From Microvelia longipes (Eukaryota; Arthropoda; Insecta; Hemiptera; Veliidae), in contig JACMZG010001914.1 of the NCBI GenBank assembly GCA_018340805.1, forward strand, positions 6,361,599 through 6,425,598: DNA of 64,000 nucleotides. Reading direction: 5' to 3'. Below, piece after piece: positions 38,501 to 51,424 of this stretch. Each line of letters begins with the position of its first letter. Position 1 is the first letter of the stretch. The notes beneath the pieces were generated by a model. The model saw only the letters and a list, made by a program, of their open reading frames with translations, had not been told where the DNA came from and ran no database searches. Both the position numbers and the translations under genes were made by a program.

Positions 38501-41500
38501 CTATTAAGCAAATTTAAAGAAATTAAATTCTTATTTATTAATTTATTCTGTGTATTTCCTTAAATGTTATAAAGATATAAAAACATTGTTAATATAATGA
38601 ACATGTTTAATGATCACTTTGAATAGAGTTGTGGAGATAATATCCTGCTGGGATAAATATGATATAACCCTAACTAATTCTGTTGGCTTATTTTAGGGGG
38701 ATTATACTGTATCATAATTGTCAATTACCACCTCTAATTCACACGTGTTTATATTTTGGCCTAAGGATTAAAAGCCTGGTGTGAAAGGGAACAAGCTGTT
38801 ACCATCTCATAGCTTCAACTGACAATCAAGTTGAAAAAAGCATAGTTGTGCTCTGTGGCAGACAAGTGTGATGATCTAACCACGTCACTTCCTGTTGAAA
38901 TTAATTGAACTCAGTTATAGCCAATACTGTTAAAATAAATGGGAACTCCCAAGCCTATAATATTATTCGCATTCTGGACACTTTCTGCCATTTTACGCCC
39001 TTACGAAACTCTCTGCACTAGGCGGATTAGAGACTTTAGGCCTTATATTGAAAAGAATATTTTTTGGTGAAAAATTATATTGACTGGAAAGATCAGCACA
39101 ACTCGATGAGGGTGAATTACACTCCTGTCCCAGACTTGTTTGTACTAGAGATATATGAGAAAGTTTATAAGTTCAACTGGCAATCTGTATATTAGAGAGT
39201 TTCTCCTTATTGAGCGCAGAGTTAAGTCTGTACCTTATGATGAAATCATCACGTTATGAAAGAGGAGCCTTGGAAATCTCAGTAAGAGAGCACAACCAAC
39301 ACTGGTACCACGAATTGACCTCAACCAAAAGTGCCAACTTAATAAAGAAGGACAAAGTAAATATTTAATTTAATAATCCTTTGTCGACTGACTTACTGAT
39401 CCCTTAAAAAGTGTGGGCTGTGCTTTTGTAAATTCTATTGTAAAGTTTTAAAATCATTATAGTGTGATCTTTTAAGTCGGGCGTTGACTATAGGCTTCTT
39501 TCCTAATGCCTATAGATATAGGCCCTCAATTAGAATAGAAAATCGAGTCTATTATGGAGTGGTGGGTTGAATTTATGCTTCGATAATTTTTTTGGAATAT
39601 CTGATAAATTAATTGAGTGGGTATGAGAGACAGCGATATCCTTACATGCTTGAATTTTCATTAGGAATTATAATTTAATTTTATTTGCACATTCAACAAT
39701 TTATTTATATTTTGTTTTTTTGGTGGCTTTGGATGAGTAGGCTGATGCATATCCTAAAGAGCTTTAAGTTATTTGATGCTCTGCTATGGGTTAACTAGCA
39801 ACCCCTTAACTTGTTGACAGAAATCATCCCGAAGTTAAAAAATAACTGTCATTTCCTGATAAAAAAATTTGCTAAAATGGAAATAATTATAGGCCTAGGT
39901 CTGTTAGTTTCTATTTTATTTGTCTTTTTATATAAAATATTTTCTCGTAAAATATTTCTGCATTGATTGTTTTGCTCATATTTATTTATTGATGTGCCAA
40001 TTCTTATATTTTTTTTTATAATTACTATCCCCCCAAGTTCCTATTGGTTGTTTTCTTTAAGTAATTATTTGTCACTAAAATTTTTTTGATTAGACCTGCC
40101 TAATTTAATGGCCTGTGATATTGAGTGATTGTTAGTCATTATTGTACCACTAAACAGTTTCTAGTGCTGTTACTTAAAATACTTATAGTACCAGAAGGGG
40201 TATTTATCATAAGACTTTTTTTTGTAAAATTATAATAAAAATTATGTAAATTGTTTAATTTGAAATATATATTTATTTGTAAAATTTAACCATATGTGTT
40301 TTTTATGTTAATATAAACATAGAAAACTGTATTTACTTGTGTGTATAAATTTATCCTTATTTATCAACTTATTGTTATTTTTTTTAATATTATTGTTTTA
40401 ATATCTTATAGGTTTTTTAACTTTGTATTTAAATTGTAAACTAATTAGTGAACTAATAATAGAATATGAATTATTGTAAATGTAAGTTAATCTACAGAAC
40501 AGTTGTATTATTTATATTTATAGTCTTGACAGTTAGAGTACTACCTTACTATAATTAAGTTTTAATTATACTAGTAACTCTCTAGTGTAAACGCTGTACT
40601 TCGAGCTAATGATGATTGACAACAACTTGCCAAAAAACCACTTAGGAAGTATTAACACCTTGAACAAAGTTTTCAGGTGAATCGTCAAAGAACAATATTT
40701 AATAAAATTAAAATCCCCAAACAGAGTTCTTCATTTCAAGCTTTCAATGCCCTTAAACCAACAATTTTCAGTGTCCAAACAAAACGTAAAAACAAGTTCA
40801 CTTAAATTAACTCGATAAGATATAAATGAAGTACTATGGTTAAAAATAAATACAACACTATAAAGAAAATGAAAACCAAATACAATGTAGATGGATTTAA
40901 AAATTAACAGCATAGTAAAAGTGAGGAAATATTAATGCTAGTAGCCAAAGAATGAAGTAACGTGAACAGGAAGGGACTTTCCGAAGGTTAAATCAGTGAT
41001 TAAAGGTTTGGGAGTGAGGTATTCTTGTTGTAATACTTATTTAGAGTATATTTATCAAGCACTTCGTTAGTAGACCAACGACTCTCGTGTGACTCTAAAC
41101 AAATTACTTGCAGACCTCTATCCAAGTTAACAGTAGCTCTTAAGGTAGGGGTTAATGTGTACTTTAGTTTTTGGGCTATGAAATGAGTGCAGTATAATTC
41201 CTTTATTTGTTCAGTTAAAATCAATGTGTAGTTATGAGCTGATAAGGCTCGTGTAAGCTGGCCCTGACATGCTCTGTATTGTATATGTTCTCACCCTTCC
41301 TGTTGACTGCCTTTTCACCATTAATCCCTTAATTGCTACCAAGTGAAAAAAAAAATTTTAACCTCGTGCTTTAGTTTGGCCACCATTTCCTAAAAAAAAG
41401 TTTAAAAATATATAATGTAAAATATGAAAATGAAACCGAAGCTGCGCATGCTAGTTTCATATTTACTTTGATGGTCATTATCTTTTCATTTTGATCTCTC

Positions 41501-42690
41501 ATAATTTAACCATTAATACCCTGCATTTTTGGTCACTGCTCGATATAATAAGAAAATGTATAATTGAGATGTTTTGATGGCACTAGTATTATTAAATCGA
41601 CCGAGCGATATCCACCATTAAGGCTGGTATGACCGTTTCCAGGCAATATATAGTACAACCATTTCACATTATATTATCAGTTTTTCACAATCTGTACTAA
41701 ATTTAGATAAACGTGTTTAACAGAATGTGTGTTAGGATGAGGCTGCTTGAAGTGAATGAAAGTCTGAAGTAGACGTTGGATGAAGTGCAATGAACGATAA
41801 TACTTGGATTACAAAGGAGTTGAGATACCATCTATTTCATAAGTATTCTTATTGGCACCTATCGGACGATAATTGTTTTATGATTACGGTACTTATAAAT
41901 CCTAATGCATAAAATCGGATCGATTGACTCAGACAATAGATCTAAAGGAGCTGTATAAGTTTGTCAAATCTTGATTCAGCGGTAGTTTGATATAGCAAGA
42001 ACAAGAATAAATAACTCATTAAGTATTGCTAGTAGAGAGTCCAATTTAGTCCAATAACCTTAGCATTAACTCACAGAATTTGTCTATATATCATGTTACG
42101 TCAGCGAGTCCACACCAGCAAGATCGAGGTTTAAACATCGTATATAATCAATAATCCCATATTGAATTTGGAAACACAACAGGTCCGATATATGAAAGTG
42201 TTTACCCCAACTATGTTATAATTAACATGTGCCTATCCTTATAATATTTTTTCCTTTTTCAGTTAATTAACTGAGCTGAATATAATTCTAATACAAACAA
42301 GATAAAGATAAATAGAAAGTTCCACAAACAAAAAACTTATTGGAGGCACAGATTCTATTCCACACATCTACTAATGTCAACAGGGGTGCTATCATATCAA
42401 AACGTGTTAGTATGTAGATAGATTAGGAATGCCAATAAAAAGAGAAGTGTAGCATATACTTGTCTTTACTGACATTTACATGAAGACGACACTGGTTATG
42501 TTAGGTGAAGCATTAATGCTATCTCATGCATTAAGTTTCTAGTAATTAAGAGGTCACGAGAGATGAACTTGTAGAAGGGTACCCTCTTGATAGATTTAGT
42601 TGAAAAGCGAGCTTTTCCAATATATTGGGTTCTTGTTTGAGTATATATACTTTTTTCTTTTTTTTTATTGATGGACTCCCCATTCACGCC
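35511..42690. other. Intergenic, 7.2 kb, no gene recognised
   Basis: AT-rich DNA with only short chance open frames (longest about 75 codons, none resembling known proteins or flanked by convincing splice signals). A TA/TAT-rich tract is at 37974-38035. I cannot exclude small non-coding RNAs. Confidence 0.5.
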
Positions 42691-42704
42691 TCATTCTACT
42701 AAGT

Positions 42705-42900
42705 AGAGTATATCTATGATTTTTTTGGATCATAGAAGTTAAGCAGCAATCAAGCGAGGTCAGTGCCTGGAATGACTGATGGTAATGAAACTAAATTATT
42801 TACTATCTGAGCGACGAACGGAGCAAGTCCGAAGCAGGCAGGATGAGCACAGGGAATGCGATGTGATGAGGAAAAGTTCTTAGGTACCCCGTACCTAGTT
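42705..42900 (+). repeat. Family F repeat, 3' part with 5S-like segment
   Basis: ggatcatagaagttaagcag followed by caatcaagcgaggtcagtgc resembles the middle of 5S rRNA (GAAGTTAAGCAGC...GGTTAGT). It then has the family's 3' end gaggaaaagttcttaggtac. Confidence 0.75.
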
Positions 42901-43164
42901 TTAGTTTATTGAATTGATTTGTAAAATAGTTATTCGATGTTTAATTTGTTAATATGGGAGTTGTTCGGGTGAAGATTTATTTACAGGTTTATTGATGCTG
43001 TTTTACTGATGCAAATATTTTTTGTATTTCAATGTGCTAGGTCCATGTTTGGCTTAAAGACTTTAAATTTCATTGAGGTGCTTAATTATTTATTAATTAT
43101 TTTGAAGAATCAGTTTTTCCAGACTTATGCTTGTTAGTCTATTGGATTAAATATCACGTAAACC

Positions 43165-43885
43165 AGATTGAGTGCTGGTCTGTCCTAAAGAGTTTTAAAA
43201 AAGTTTTCTGTTTGTATGTGTGTGTGTGTCTGTTATCATTATAGCTCTCAGTGTATTTATGCTAGAGAGTTGAAACTTTGTACAAAAATCAGTCTATAGG
43301 TGTAGTTATGCTATCTGGAAAATAATATTTTTTAACATCATTAACCTGCAATTATGAATCCGTGAAAATTCCAATAAATCATAAAACGCAGAAAAATGTT
43401 GCGATAAATTTGAGATTTGGTATGAATGTAGCTATGCATAAAACTTGTATATGTGCTAAGGTTCATATCATTATCAGCATTAGTTCAATTTTTATCAAAT
43501 GACTTGTGTACATTTTTTTTAAATCGGAAAACAATGCAATGAAGTTGAAATTCAGTACAAGTGTACCATTACGTAATAAATAAGTACACTAAGTTTTATT
43601 TCAATACCACTAGTACATCCTTGACTGTTTTGGTTCACGAAAGTTATGTTTTGTATATAATTTTTTTGTAATAAAACTTTTGACAAGAGCAAATTGTGTA
43701 GATTTGTTCAAATAAGTATATTATTATAAGCAGCATCAAGCATAGTCAGTGCCTGGATAGGTGACCACTGGGAATGAAACGGATATCTTAGAACGAGGAA
43801 AGCGAGTCCAAAGACATGTTGTAGTATATATTTGACGAATTTTTATTGTGAGGACGAAGTAGGAAGGATGAGCTTAGAAAAATGA
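43165..43885 (+). mobile_element. Family F repeat with a well-kept 5S box C, interrupted by a PLE
   Basis: From cctaaagagttttaaaaaag and the tgtgtgtgtgtctgttatca segment to the 5S-like stretch 43730-43790: aagcagcatcaagcatagtc and cctggataggtgaccactgg, the latter close to the 5S internal control region (GGATGGGTGACC..CTGGGAAT). The 3' end appears only after the PLE, at 44693-44745, so the PLE inserted into this copy. Confidence 0.8.
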
Positions 43886-43927
43886 AAGGAACGAAGAAAA
43901 GAGTCTCTCCACAAAACTATTAATTTA

Positions 43928-43968
43928 TTCAAAGCGCTTTCAACCTACATCAGGCCATCATCAGTGCC
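43928..43968 (-). ncRNA. Hammerhead-like motif of the PLE copy
   Basis: CTGATGA 43964-43958, helix II GGCCT/AGGTT with loop GATGT, GAAA 43941-43938, AGCGCT palindrome. Helix I has only two pairs (CA/TG) before a mismatch, so this copy may be impaired. Confidence 0.42.
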
Positions 43969-44141
43969 TGTACAAATAAGTAAAAATAACAAATAATTAA
44001 AAACAGTTAAATGTAATAAAAATCAAGTCAAATACAGTAAAGACAATAAAATAAAAATTAAATAAATAAATTAAAACAAATGAACTTACCAGGGATAACT
44101 ATAAGAAAACAGCTAAAAGAAAGACATTATATACGTAAAAA

Positions 44142-44560
44142 TTAACTAAAATTAGTAATATTCTTCCTCTTATTTTTCGACTCAACGATGTCGGTGAGCC
44201 GTGATAGACTGGTTGGAGGCGGGGGTGGTACCTTCAGGAGAGCTAGTAGAAGGGGTGATCTTTCCCCTCTGACGTTCAAGTTAAGTTCTCCCACTGCTTC
44301 CTGACTACTTAGAATCTCTAATTTCTCCAAGAAGTCTAGCTCACGCCCTTTATTTGCAAAATGGAGGAACCCAACCTGATGCGGACCGTCTTATGATCTT
44401 CAGCATTGATATGGTCATAGAACTGCTACCTATATTCTTTAAATACTCCGAAATACGGGTACTTATGCTCCTACCTGTCTGACCTAGTACTCCGACTTAC
44501 AAACACCGCATTGAACCATTAAACACCACTCTTTGATTTATTAGGCACGGTGTCCTTAAC
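44142..44560 (-). pseudogene. Decayed GIY-YIG endonuclease end of a PLE polymerase
   Basis: In shifting frames: KDTVPNKSKSGV, then VLGQTGRSISTRISEY (the family's YVGQTGRSL..R..EH block), HQVGFLHFANKGRELDFLEK and LEILSSQEAVGELNL, ending in an open 62-codon piece. Several frameshifts and stops make it non-functional. The GQTGR block supports the PLE assignment. Confidence 0.7.
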
Positions 44561-44692
44561 CCTACTCCAATGATTTCGAAGCGTGCTACATGTATTAAAA
44601 ATCACGTTAAATGAATTAATAAATTACTAGTTTTGTGGAGAGACTCTTTTCTTCATTCCTTTCATTATGAACAACTCCACTGGTGCTCATTC

Positions 44693-44745
44693 AAAATCAT
44701 ATGTTGAGAAAAAGTTCTGAGGTACCCTGTACCTGATTTTTATTT
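44693..44745 (+). repeat. 3' end of the interrupted family F copy
   Basis: gagaaaaagttctgaggtac and cctgtacctgatttttat are the family's right end, displaced from 43885 by the PLE insertion. Confidence 0.7.
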
Positions 44746-45200
44746 GAAGGAAATAGACAAATAAAAACAACTCTAGACTCTAATGGATAAAAATATAACT
44801 ATATTTTCACAAATCAGATCCATTATATTTATGTATTAAAACTACATAAACAATACAAATCAAATAAATACTTCTAGAAGCTACTTCAAATCAATTACTT
44901 ATGTTCTATTTTTGCAATTATTTTTATCTCTCTATACAAATAATTTATAACATTTAATACCAAACTTAAACACGTAAATTAAGACAAAATTACTTATTTC
45001 TAATTTGAAAAATTTATTACACATACAAATGTATATATTTTATATGTACAAATGTATGGGACATAGATAAGGTAAAGACGTAGCATGAGGCAAAATATAG
45101 GTATTTCCTCAGTTTAATTAATCTATTAAGAAATAAGAGAGGTTTTTCATTTTGGTGGCACTGTTTTTTAATGAACTGATTAAGTTCATTATGTAATAAT

Positions 45201-45740
45201 CTTAGAATAATACTAATATAGAAGAAGCACAGGACCGTAAACACAATGTAATTCTACTGATAACATGAAAGCCGGTTGACTGGTGGGTCTTAAGTAGGGG
45301 TACCACCGTAACAACAAAACATTATTTTAAAAATGTGTTATAAATATCCACTAATGAAGAAAGATCTTATAGAACAATAAATAACTTAAACCACCTGCTG
45401 AATATTTAATGAAATCGTTCTTAGATGGCAAAAGAGTAGTGGAATACAACAATCTACATTTAGTTGACGAGGACTACTTATTATTCATAATTTTAATAAA
45501 TACGTTAAACTGCAATTTAAAATGTTTTAAATATTGTAATGCACCGATATTTATATTAGTATTTTATGAATAATCAATCAATAATTAATAATGGAACATA
45601 ATAATTCAGCAACCGGAAGTATTGCCAACTTTTTATAAGAAAATTGTATATTGTTATGGTGGAAGCATTACTTAAGACCACCAGTGAACCGCCTTTCATG
45701 TTATCAGTAGTGCTCCTTCTATATGTCGTATTATTCTAAG
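45201..45740. mobile_element. MITE family M1, 540 bp, perfect 8-bp TSD
   Basis: Flanked by GTAATAAT at 45193-45200 and 45741-45748. Ends CTTAGAATAATACTAATATA and inverted. About 75-bp terminal repeats with inner ggtcttaagtagggg / acttaagaccaccagtgaa. No coding capacity. Confidence 0.95.
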
Positions 45741-46384
45741 GTAATAATAATAAATATAATAATGCCAACATTATAATTTATGTTGGCCATAGAGGAATAT
45801 GGTTAAAACTAACCTAATCAGTGATGCTGGCATAAATAAGTTTCTCTTTTTTCCATAAGCATCTTATTCCAAAATGCATATTTTTCCTGATGTAGGAAGT
45901 GTTTCAAAACTTTATTCCATGTATGCCTATTGTATAAAATAGTTATTTACTTACCTAGACCTAATTTAATTAAGAGCTAATTTTATTGATCTAGAACAAA
46001 TTTTTCGGCGAGGCTTTAAAGATAGTGCTTAAAACGTTCTTAGCTTTAGAGGCTACGCAGAGGGATAATAATTAGTTAGCACCCAAGTCTTTTCTTTAAC
46101 TCTCCTGAGGCTATGCGCCTAACTATTATTTATTTTTCTTAAATCTCATTTTAATTTACTACCGTATTAATTCGGTATTACTAAGTTTTTACCACACGAC
46201 AGAAAAAGATATAAGCTGTTTTTTAGTATGAAATTGAATAGTTGTCTGATGATTGTGCTCTGTAAAAGAATGTTGTTTAAATCTAAGAATAGTTGTTTAA
46301 TTAAATGTCAATTCTCCGATGTTTCTCTCCATTACCTTCCTCTCAGAAAAAAACTGCATTTGTGTTAATTATTTTTGTTGTAAT

Positions 46385-46700
46385 TTCTCTAGATATATAT
46401 TGCTAGAGGGAGCATACCCTACCTCAATTCATTGATAGGCTTGACCATTTTTTTGGGACTCTGTATAACCTCTTTGAAATTTCCACTAAGAGGTTGTAAA
46501 GGTTATAATAAATCAATTTTGTCTGCCTTTCCCACATTGTTTGTGTTTTTTTCTATTATAAACTTTGTATATAAGTAACTGTACTTTTTTCTGTTTCTTT
46601 GATTATATTAACAATCAAGGGTATTCAGGTTATTTTTTTGATGTTTTTAAATTCAATTGATAGGGCCTCTCTAGTAATAATATTTCTATGATAAGGCCTC
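46385..46700 (+). repeat. Dispersed repeat family D
   Basis: agggagcataccctacctca, gggactctgtataacctctt and ttcaattgatagggcctctc match 22890-23205. Its right end merges with the 62-bp tandem array. Confidence 0.75.
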
Positions 46701-46870
46701 TCTAGTAATAGTATCTTTATGATTGGGCCCCTCAAGTAACAATATTTCTATGATAAGTCCTCTCTAGTAATAGTATCTTTATGATTGGACCCCTCAAGTA
46801 ACAATATTTCTATGATAAGTCCTCTCTAGTAATAATATCTTTATGATTGGGCCCCTCTAGTAATATATCT
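46655..46870. repeat. 62-bp tandem repeat, 3 copies
   Basis: The unit aatatttctatgataagtcc, then tctctagtaatagtatcttt and atgattggacccctcaagta, repeats three times plus a partial. Each unit is itself a diverged doublet derived from the right end of family D. Confidence 0.92.
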
Positions 46871-48000
46871 GTATTGTATTGTAATAGTGCCTTATAATTA
46901 AATTTTTGTATAATTTTAGTGCCTTAAACAACAATTAAACGACTGATTAATTTGTGGCAAATAAAGTAATTTAATATATTAGACATTAATATAGTTTTTA
47001 ATAAAATTGTATTTAAGTACCTGGGTATATTTTAGAATCTTTTTTACCTTGTAATCTTTTTTTTAATTATTAAATAAATAAAATGGTAACACTGCATTGT
47101 CAAGAAGTTTTTCTTTTAAATAAAACTCACATTTCAGATATATTTTTGTGAATATCCTTTGAATATATTATCTATATATTATATATATTATATCATTTTG
47201 TGAAGTGGATTCCTTGTCTTCAGGCAAGTTAGCAAGTAGTCACACTGTATATACAAAAATATCTCAGCCAGCCTTTTTGATGGTTATGGTTAGTTTTGGG
47301 TGTTCCACTCAATGCACTCGCCTATGAGACTAATACTTAGAGGTAGCAAAATCTGTTTCAAGTCAAAAGAAGTTGTTTGGTGATTTTTTTTTGTGGCAGC
47401 CCCCCTAAATTTATAACAGGTTTGACCCAAAAAAATTAGTAAAAAACAACAAAACGTGTTAAAATAAAATCAACCTCTGGAGATAAAATCCTGTATGCAC
47501 CTTGGGAGAAAAATGCTATTTTCCCCCTCGCAATTACCTCCCTCGGATTCGCCTCAGAAGTTAATAGTCATAATTCCCTCGGCTTTGCCTCGGGAGTTAA
47601 ACATACAAATACTTTGGTTCCCTCGGCTTAAGCCTTAGGAACCAACTAACTGCTCTGGGAAATAATAGCATTCTTTACTCCATTGGTACATAAATAACAT
47701 AATAAAAAATAGTAATTTTTAAGAGCCAAGAAGTTATAAATAACAAAATATTTTAAAGGAAAATATTAATAAAGTTGGCTATTTTTACATTTTTATTTTT
47801 TCTGATGAATAATAGTATAACATATGTTTAAATATTAATTAACAATTAATTTTAAATTTAAAAAAATAAATTAAATGATGCTCTAATATAAAGTCCGAAA
47901 ACTATTAAAGCGGAAGTTATAATGCATTGCTAGTTTTAATTTATTCATAATTGGTTCATTTATTTGCAACATTTGGTGAATATTTTTATATTATAGATAT
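46871..48000. other. Intergenic with short Ser/Gly-less low-copy repeats
   Basis: No gene seen. At 47480-47700 the phrases ccctcggctttgcctcggga and attcgcctcagaagttaata repeat about four times in diverged form, related to 34095-34270 and 17400-17470. Confidence 0.5.
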
Positions 48001-48002
48001 AT

Positions 48003-48660
48003 TGTGTAACACACAGCTAAAATCAGTTGACATCCCGCCTAAATCTCAATGTTTTCAACCCCTTTTTTAAAAAAAACCATTTTTTAAGCAACAAAAAACC
48101 CTACTCTGTTTAAAGATAACCCAGTGTGTAGGCTTTGTGAAATGGAAAACGAAACTGCCTCTCACATACTTCTGAGATGTGAAGCCCTAGCCTTTCAAAG
48201 GTTCTCCAACTTGGTAGCAGCACTCTCACTAAGTTTGACTCTACCAATGAATCACTGGTCAAAAAGATCCTAGACCTAGTCCGGGGAAAAGGATTATTCT
48301 GACCTGGACCAATTGAGGGGATTGTACAATAGACTTCCAGTCACTGTGCAAATGGGGTCTATCCTCGACTCCAACCCCAATATTTAATAATAATAATAAC
48401 TTGTTCGAAAGTATAAATTGAGTGGAGTTAATATTGGTAATTCGTAATGCTAAATGAGAGGAAAAAAAGCGACGCGAGGTTACACATTTTTAAAACCAGT
48501 GTTGCCTTTTTTATGATTTTATTACCGAAAAAGTAATTTTTGTACCAAGGTTGGCATGAGGTGGAGAGGCAAGGGGCGTGGTCGGTCTGGACCAATAGAA
48601 TTTATTGCCTCACAGATTTTTGGCGCGCCGTCAACTGATTTTAGCCGTGTTTTATACTAT
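48003..48660. mobile_element. Expanded MITE M2 copy containing LINE debris
   Basis: Ends gtaacacacagctaaaatca and, inverted, aaaacacggctaaaatcagt match the ~185-bp M2 family, but the interior is about 600 bases and holds a retrotransposon fragment (48088-48302). Either the LINE inserted into the MITE or the MITE captured it. Confidence 0.8.
48088..48302 (+). pseudogene. C-terminal fragment of an R1/I-type LINE polyprotein
   Basis: DNPVCRLCEMENETASHILL followed by RCEALAFQRFSNL is the Cys-x2-Cys...His...Cys segment found after RNase H in many insect LINEs. After a frame change it continues NESLVKKILDLVRGKGLF. It is disabled by the frameshift and truncated at both ends. Confidence 0.72.
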
Positions 48661-49499
48661 AATCAACAAAAATTTAGTGGAAGATTTAAGAGGAAGAACA
48701 AATGAATTATTTTCATGTACTTTACTGGCAGTAAAATAGTAACTTCCCAGGCACAAATCGTTGATAAGGTTGACTAGGCCAACTAAGATAATTGATCTTA
48801 GTTTTACGCCAGCTACTCAATTTGTCTGAAAATTCAATTTTCTCTTAATAGTCAATTGTCAAAATAAATCAAAATTATTTTTAAGCCATCGAAACAATTC
48901 GTACGTACATCATGGTTGTAAAGTGATTTATATTGTTGCAGAAATTTGTTTATTGACAAGCAAAGTGAGACATTAAACAAATCTCTGCAACAGTAAAAAA
49001 TCCTTTAATTTACAGAAAATATTGGAAAATGTTGTCCCTTGATTTTATTTCATGAACCTTTTATTTAAACTTACAAATAAATGTATAAATTACGATGTAT
49101 AAAAATGTAACATGCATATAGGATGTACACTTTGTTATAAATCAGTTTTACCTGAGGAGCCTTAGCTATTTTACATGTAGTATAATGTTTTAAATAATCT
49201 CTTATGAAATAGTACTTATAAGCAATGAAATTGTGCCGCTGTTTCTGCTAACCTAATAAGCTAAACTCTAGCATCTCTACTTAAGCTAGGTAAGTATATT
49301 ATACTGCCTACATTTTTACAAGTATTTATACTACTTATATTTTTAACTATGCTTCTCTATGTCTATGCTTAGCTCAGCATAGACCCCTTAGGTGTACTTA
49401 TTGTCCTGACTGACTGGTATACACAAGTACACACCCTGGTAGTACACTAACCAGGATTAGAGGGGTATCTCCTTCCCAACTACTCTTTAGTACCATTAA

Positions 49500-50025
49500 A
49501 GTCATTACCCGCAATAATGACTCAGCAAAAATTTTGAAAAATCAAAGAACGGGGAAAAATTATGTGATCGGATTGAGATTTGGCACGCATGTGACTATGT
49601 ATAAGTCTAACATGTGTGTCAAGTTTCATCTCATTATCAGCATTAGTTCAATTTTTATTAAATGACTTGGGTACGTTCTTTAAAAAATTGTCAAAAATTA
49701 GGAAATGGTCCAATTGGGTTGAAATTTGGTACAAGTGTATATTATTACATAATAAATAAGTACACTAAGTTTCGTTTCAAAACGACAAGTATATCTATGA
49801 TTTTATTGGATCATAAAAATAAAGGAGCATTGAGCGTAGTCAGTGCTGTATGGGTGACAACTGAGAATGATACGGATGCATTTATTATCTGAAGACAAGC
49901 GAAGCGAGTCCAAAGGCACGTTGCAGTATAAATTTGGTGAACTGTATTTCTGAGGACGAAGCAGGTAGGGTTAGCGTAGATGTATTGAAGAAAAGTACGG
50001 CGGTACCCCCTACCCGATTTTTTTT
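49500..50025 (+). mobile_element. Family F repeat, 5'-truncated, with 5S-like segment
   Basis: From gaacggggaaaaattatgtg through the 5S-like block near 49810-49870 (ggatcataaaaataaaggag, cattgagcgtagtcagtgct, gtatgggtgacaactgagaa) to gaaaagtacggcggtacccc. Box C is partly kept, box A is lost. Confidence 0.78.
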
Positions 50026-50213
50026 CTTACGACTAAGAATTTAGGTCATATTTCATAGAATATTAAGCATATTAATGTAATTTATTTTTATTTTTTGGAA
50101 ATATTATGTTTTTAAATGGTAATAAATCTTTGGCTCTAAAAGTTAAATATCTTATTAAATAGAGGCATCTATTAAAGTAATGTACAGAAAAAATTAAGAA
50201 AATGCAATAATAG

Positions 50214-50302
50214 CAATATATATTATATTATATATTATATATATTATATATATATATATATATTATATATATATATGTGTGTATATATATATATATATAT
50301 TG
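50214..50302. repeat. TA-rich microsatellite
   Basis: Imperfect TATATTATATA runs followed by pure TA repeats and one TGTG interruption. Confidence 0.95.
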
Positions 50303-51089
50303 TCTTTCTACTTATGATGTTTGTTTAAAACATCAATAGTTGGTTGGTTTGGTTGGCTAAGTTGTTTTGACCCCAAAATCTAATAATTTCTTCCCTTCAT
50401 ATGTCTTTTTGTGCTAGTATTGATCAGCCATTTGAGCTGTAGGTTTTGTTACAAGAATTGTGAAGAAACTCATATATCTAAATGAAGAATGAATGAGCAC
50501 TGTTCATATAGAATAGTGCTGGCGAAGGATGTAGTTGAGATCTCTTTCTATTCAGAAAACTTCAAAACATCATCAACTTTTTATCAAACAAAATTTGTTT
50601 GCAAATTTATTTATGATTATTTTAAAAGTTAAACGTGATGCCTAATCAAACTCAAAAATCAAACTCACTCCTTTCTCTGATAGGATTTTCTTTTAAGTCA
50701 AGTTTCATTAAAATTGAATTATGGCTGATTAATTTGAATCATTCAATTTCTTGTAAAAACTAAATTATGCACACATACAGACACTAAAATAATTTAGTGT
50801 CTGTATGTGTAAATCTGTACATTTTGCCCCCTTCTTGTGGGAGGTAGGGAAAACAAAAATATTTTGGGCAATCTTGCGTGCCAAAAAATGTTTAAACAAA
50901 TTTTATAATTATTAATAATAGTATTTTGGCATTTCCTGGGTACTCAGGTGCAATAGATGGAATATGGTAAGATATGAGAATTATTGATATTTACATTCTT
51001 ATAACTAATTACACAATTGATACAACTTTTACTCCTGCTTCAAATAACACTATGCTTCAAATTTTCCTAAAATCTCTGGTGAAAGCAAT

Positions 51090-51295
51090 GCAATAGCGCT
51101 AATGTTGCTATCTGGGCGCAATGTGCTATCAGGATAGCGCAAAGTTGCTATCGGTGATAGCGCAAATGTTGCTATCAGGTGATAGCGCAAATGTTGCTAT
51201 CAGGTGATAGCGCTAATGTTGCTACCAGGTGATAGCGCAAATGTTGCTATCAGGTGATAGCGCTAATGTTACTATCTGGTGAGAGTAGTTTCAGT
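51090..51295. repeat. 25-bp tandem repeat of hairpin units, ~8 copies
   Basis: Each unit is GATAGC-GCAAATGTT-GCTATC-AGGT or a close variant. GATAGC and GCTATC are inverted, so every unit forms a 6-bp stem with a 9-base loop. The stem is kept in most copies while the loop alternates GCAAATGTT and GCTAATGTT. Confidence 0.92.
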
Positions 51296-51424
51296 TAACC
51301 AATGCTAAAAGGTTGGAGGCAAAATTCATTCATCCTTGTTTCTCCGTCCTTTCTTTGAACCTGAAACATCATTTTTTTAATAAACATTATTATGAGCAAC
51401 CCAAATTTAAATTATGCTAAAAAA

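Larger units (their letters stand above)
43889..44665 (-). mobile_element. Penelope-like element remnant with inverted end
   Basis: The - strand order is: inverted terminal piece (44625-44660, tttgtggagagactcttttc on the + strand), decayed GIY-YIG region and DFLEKLEI tail (44142-44560), 3' untranslated region, hammerhead-like motif (43928-43968) and terminal block ending near 43895. Inverted duplication of the terminal block at the far end is a known habit of PLEs. Confidence 0.78.
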
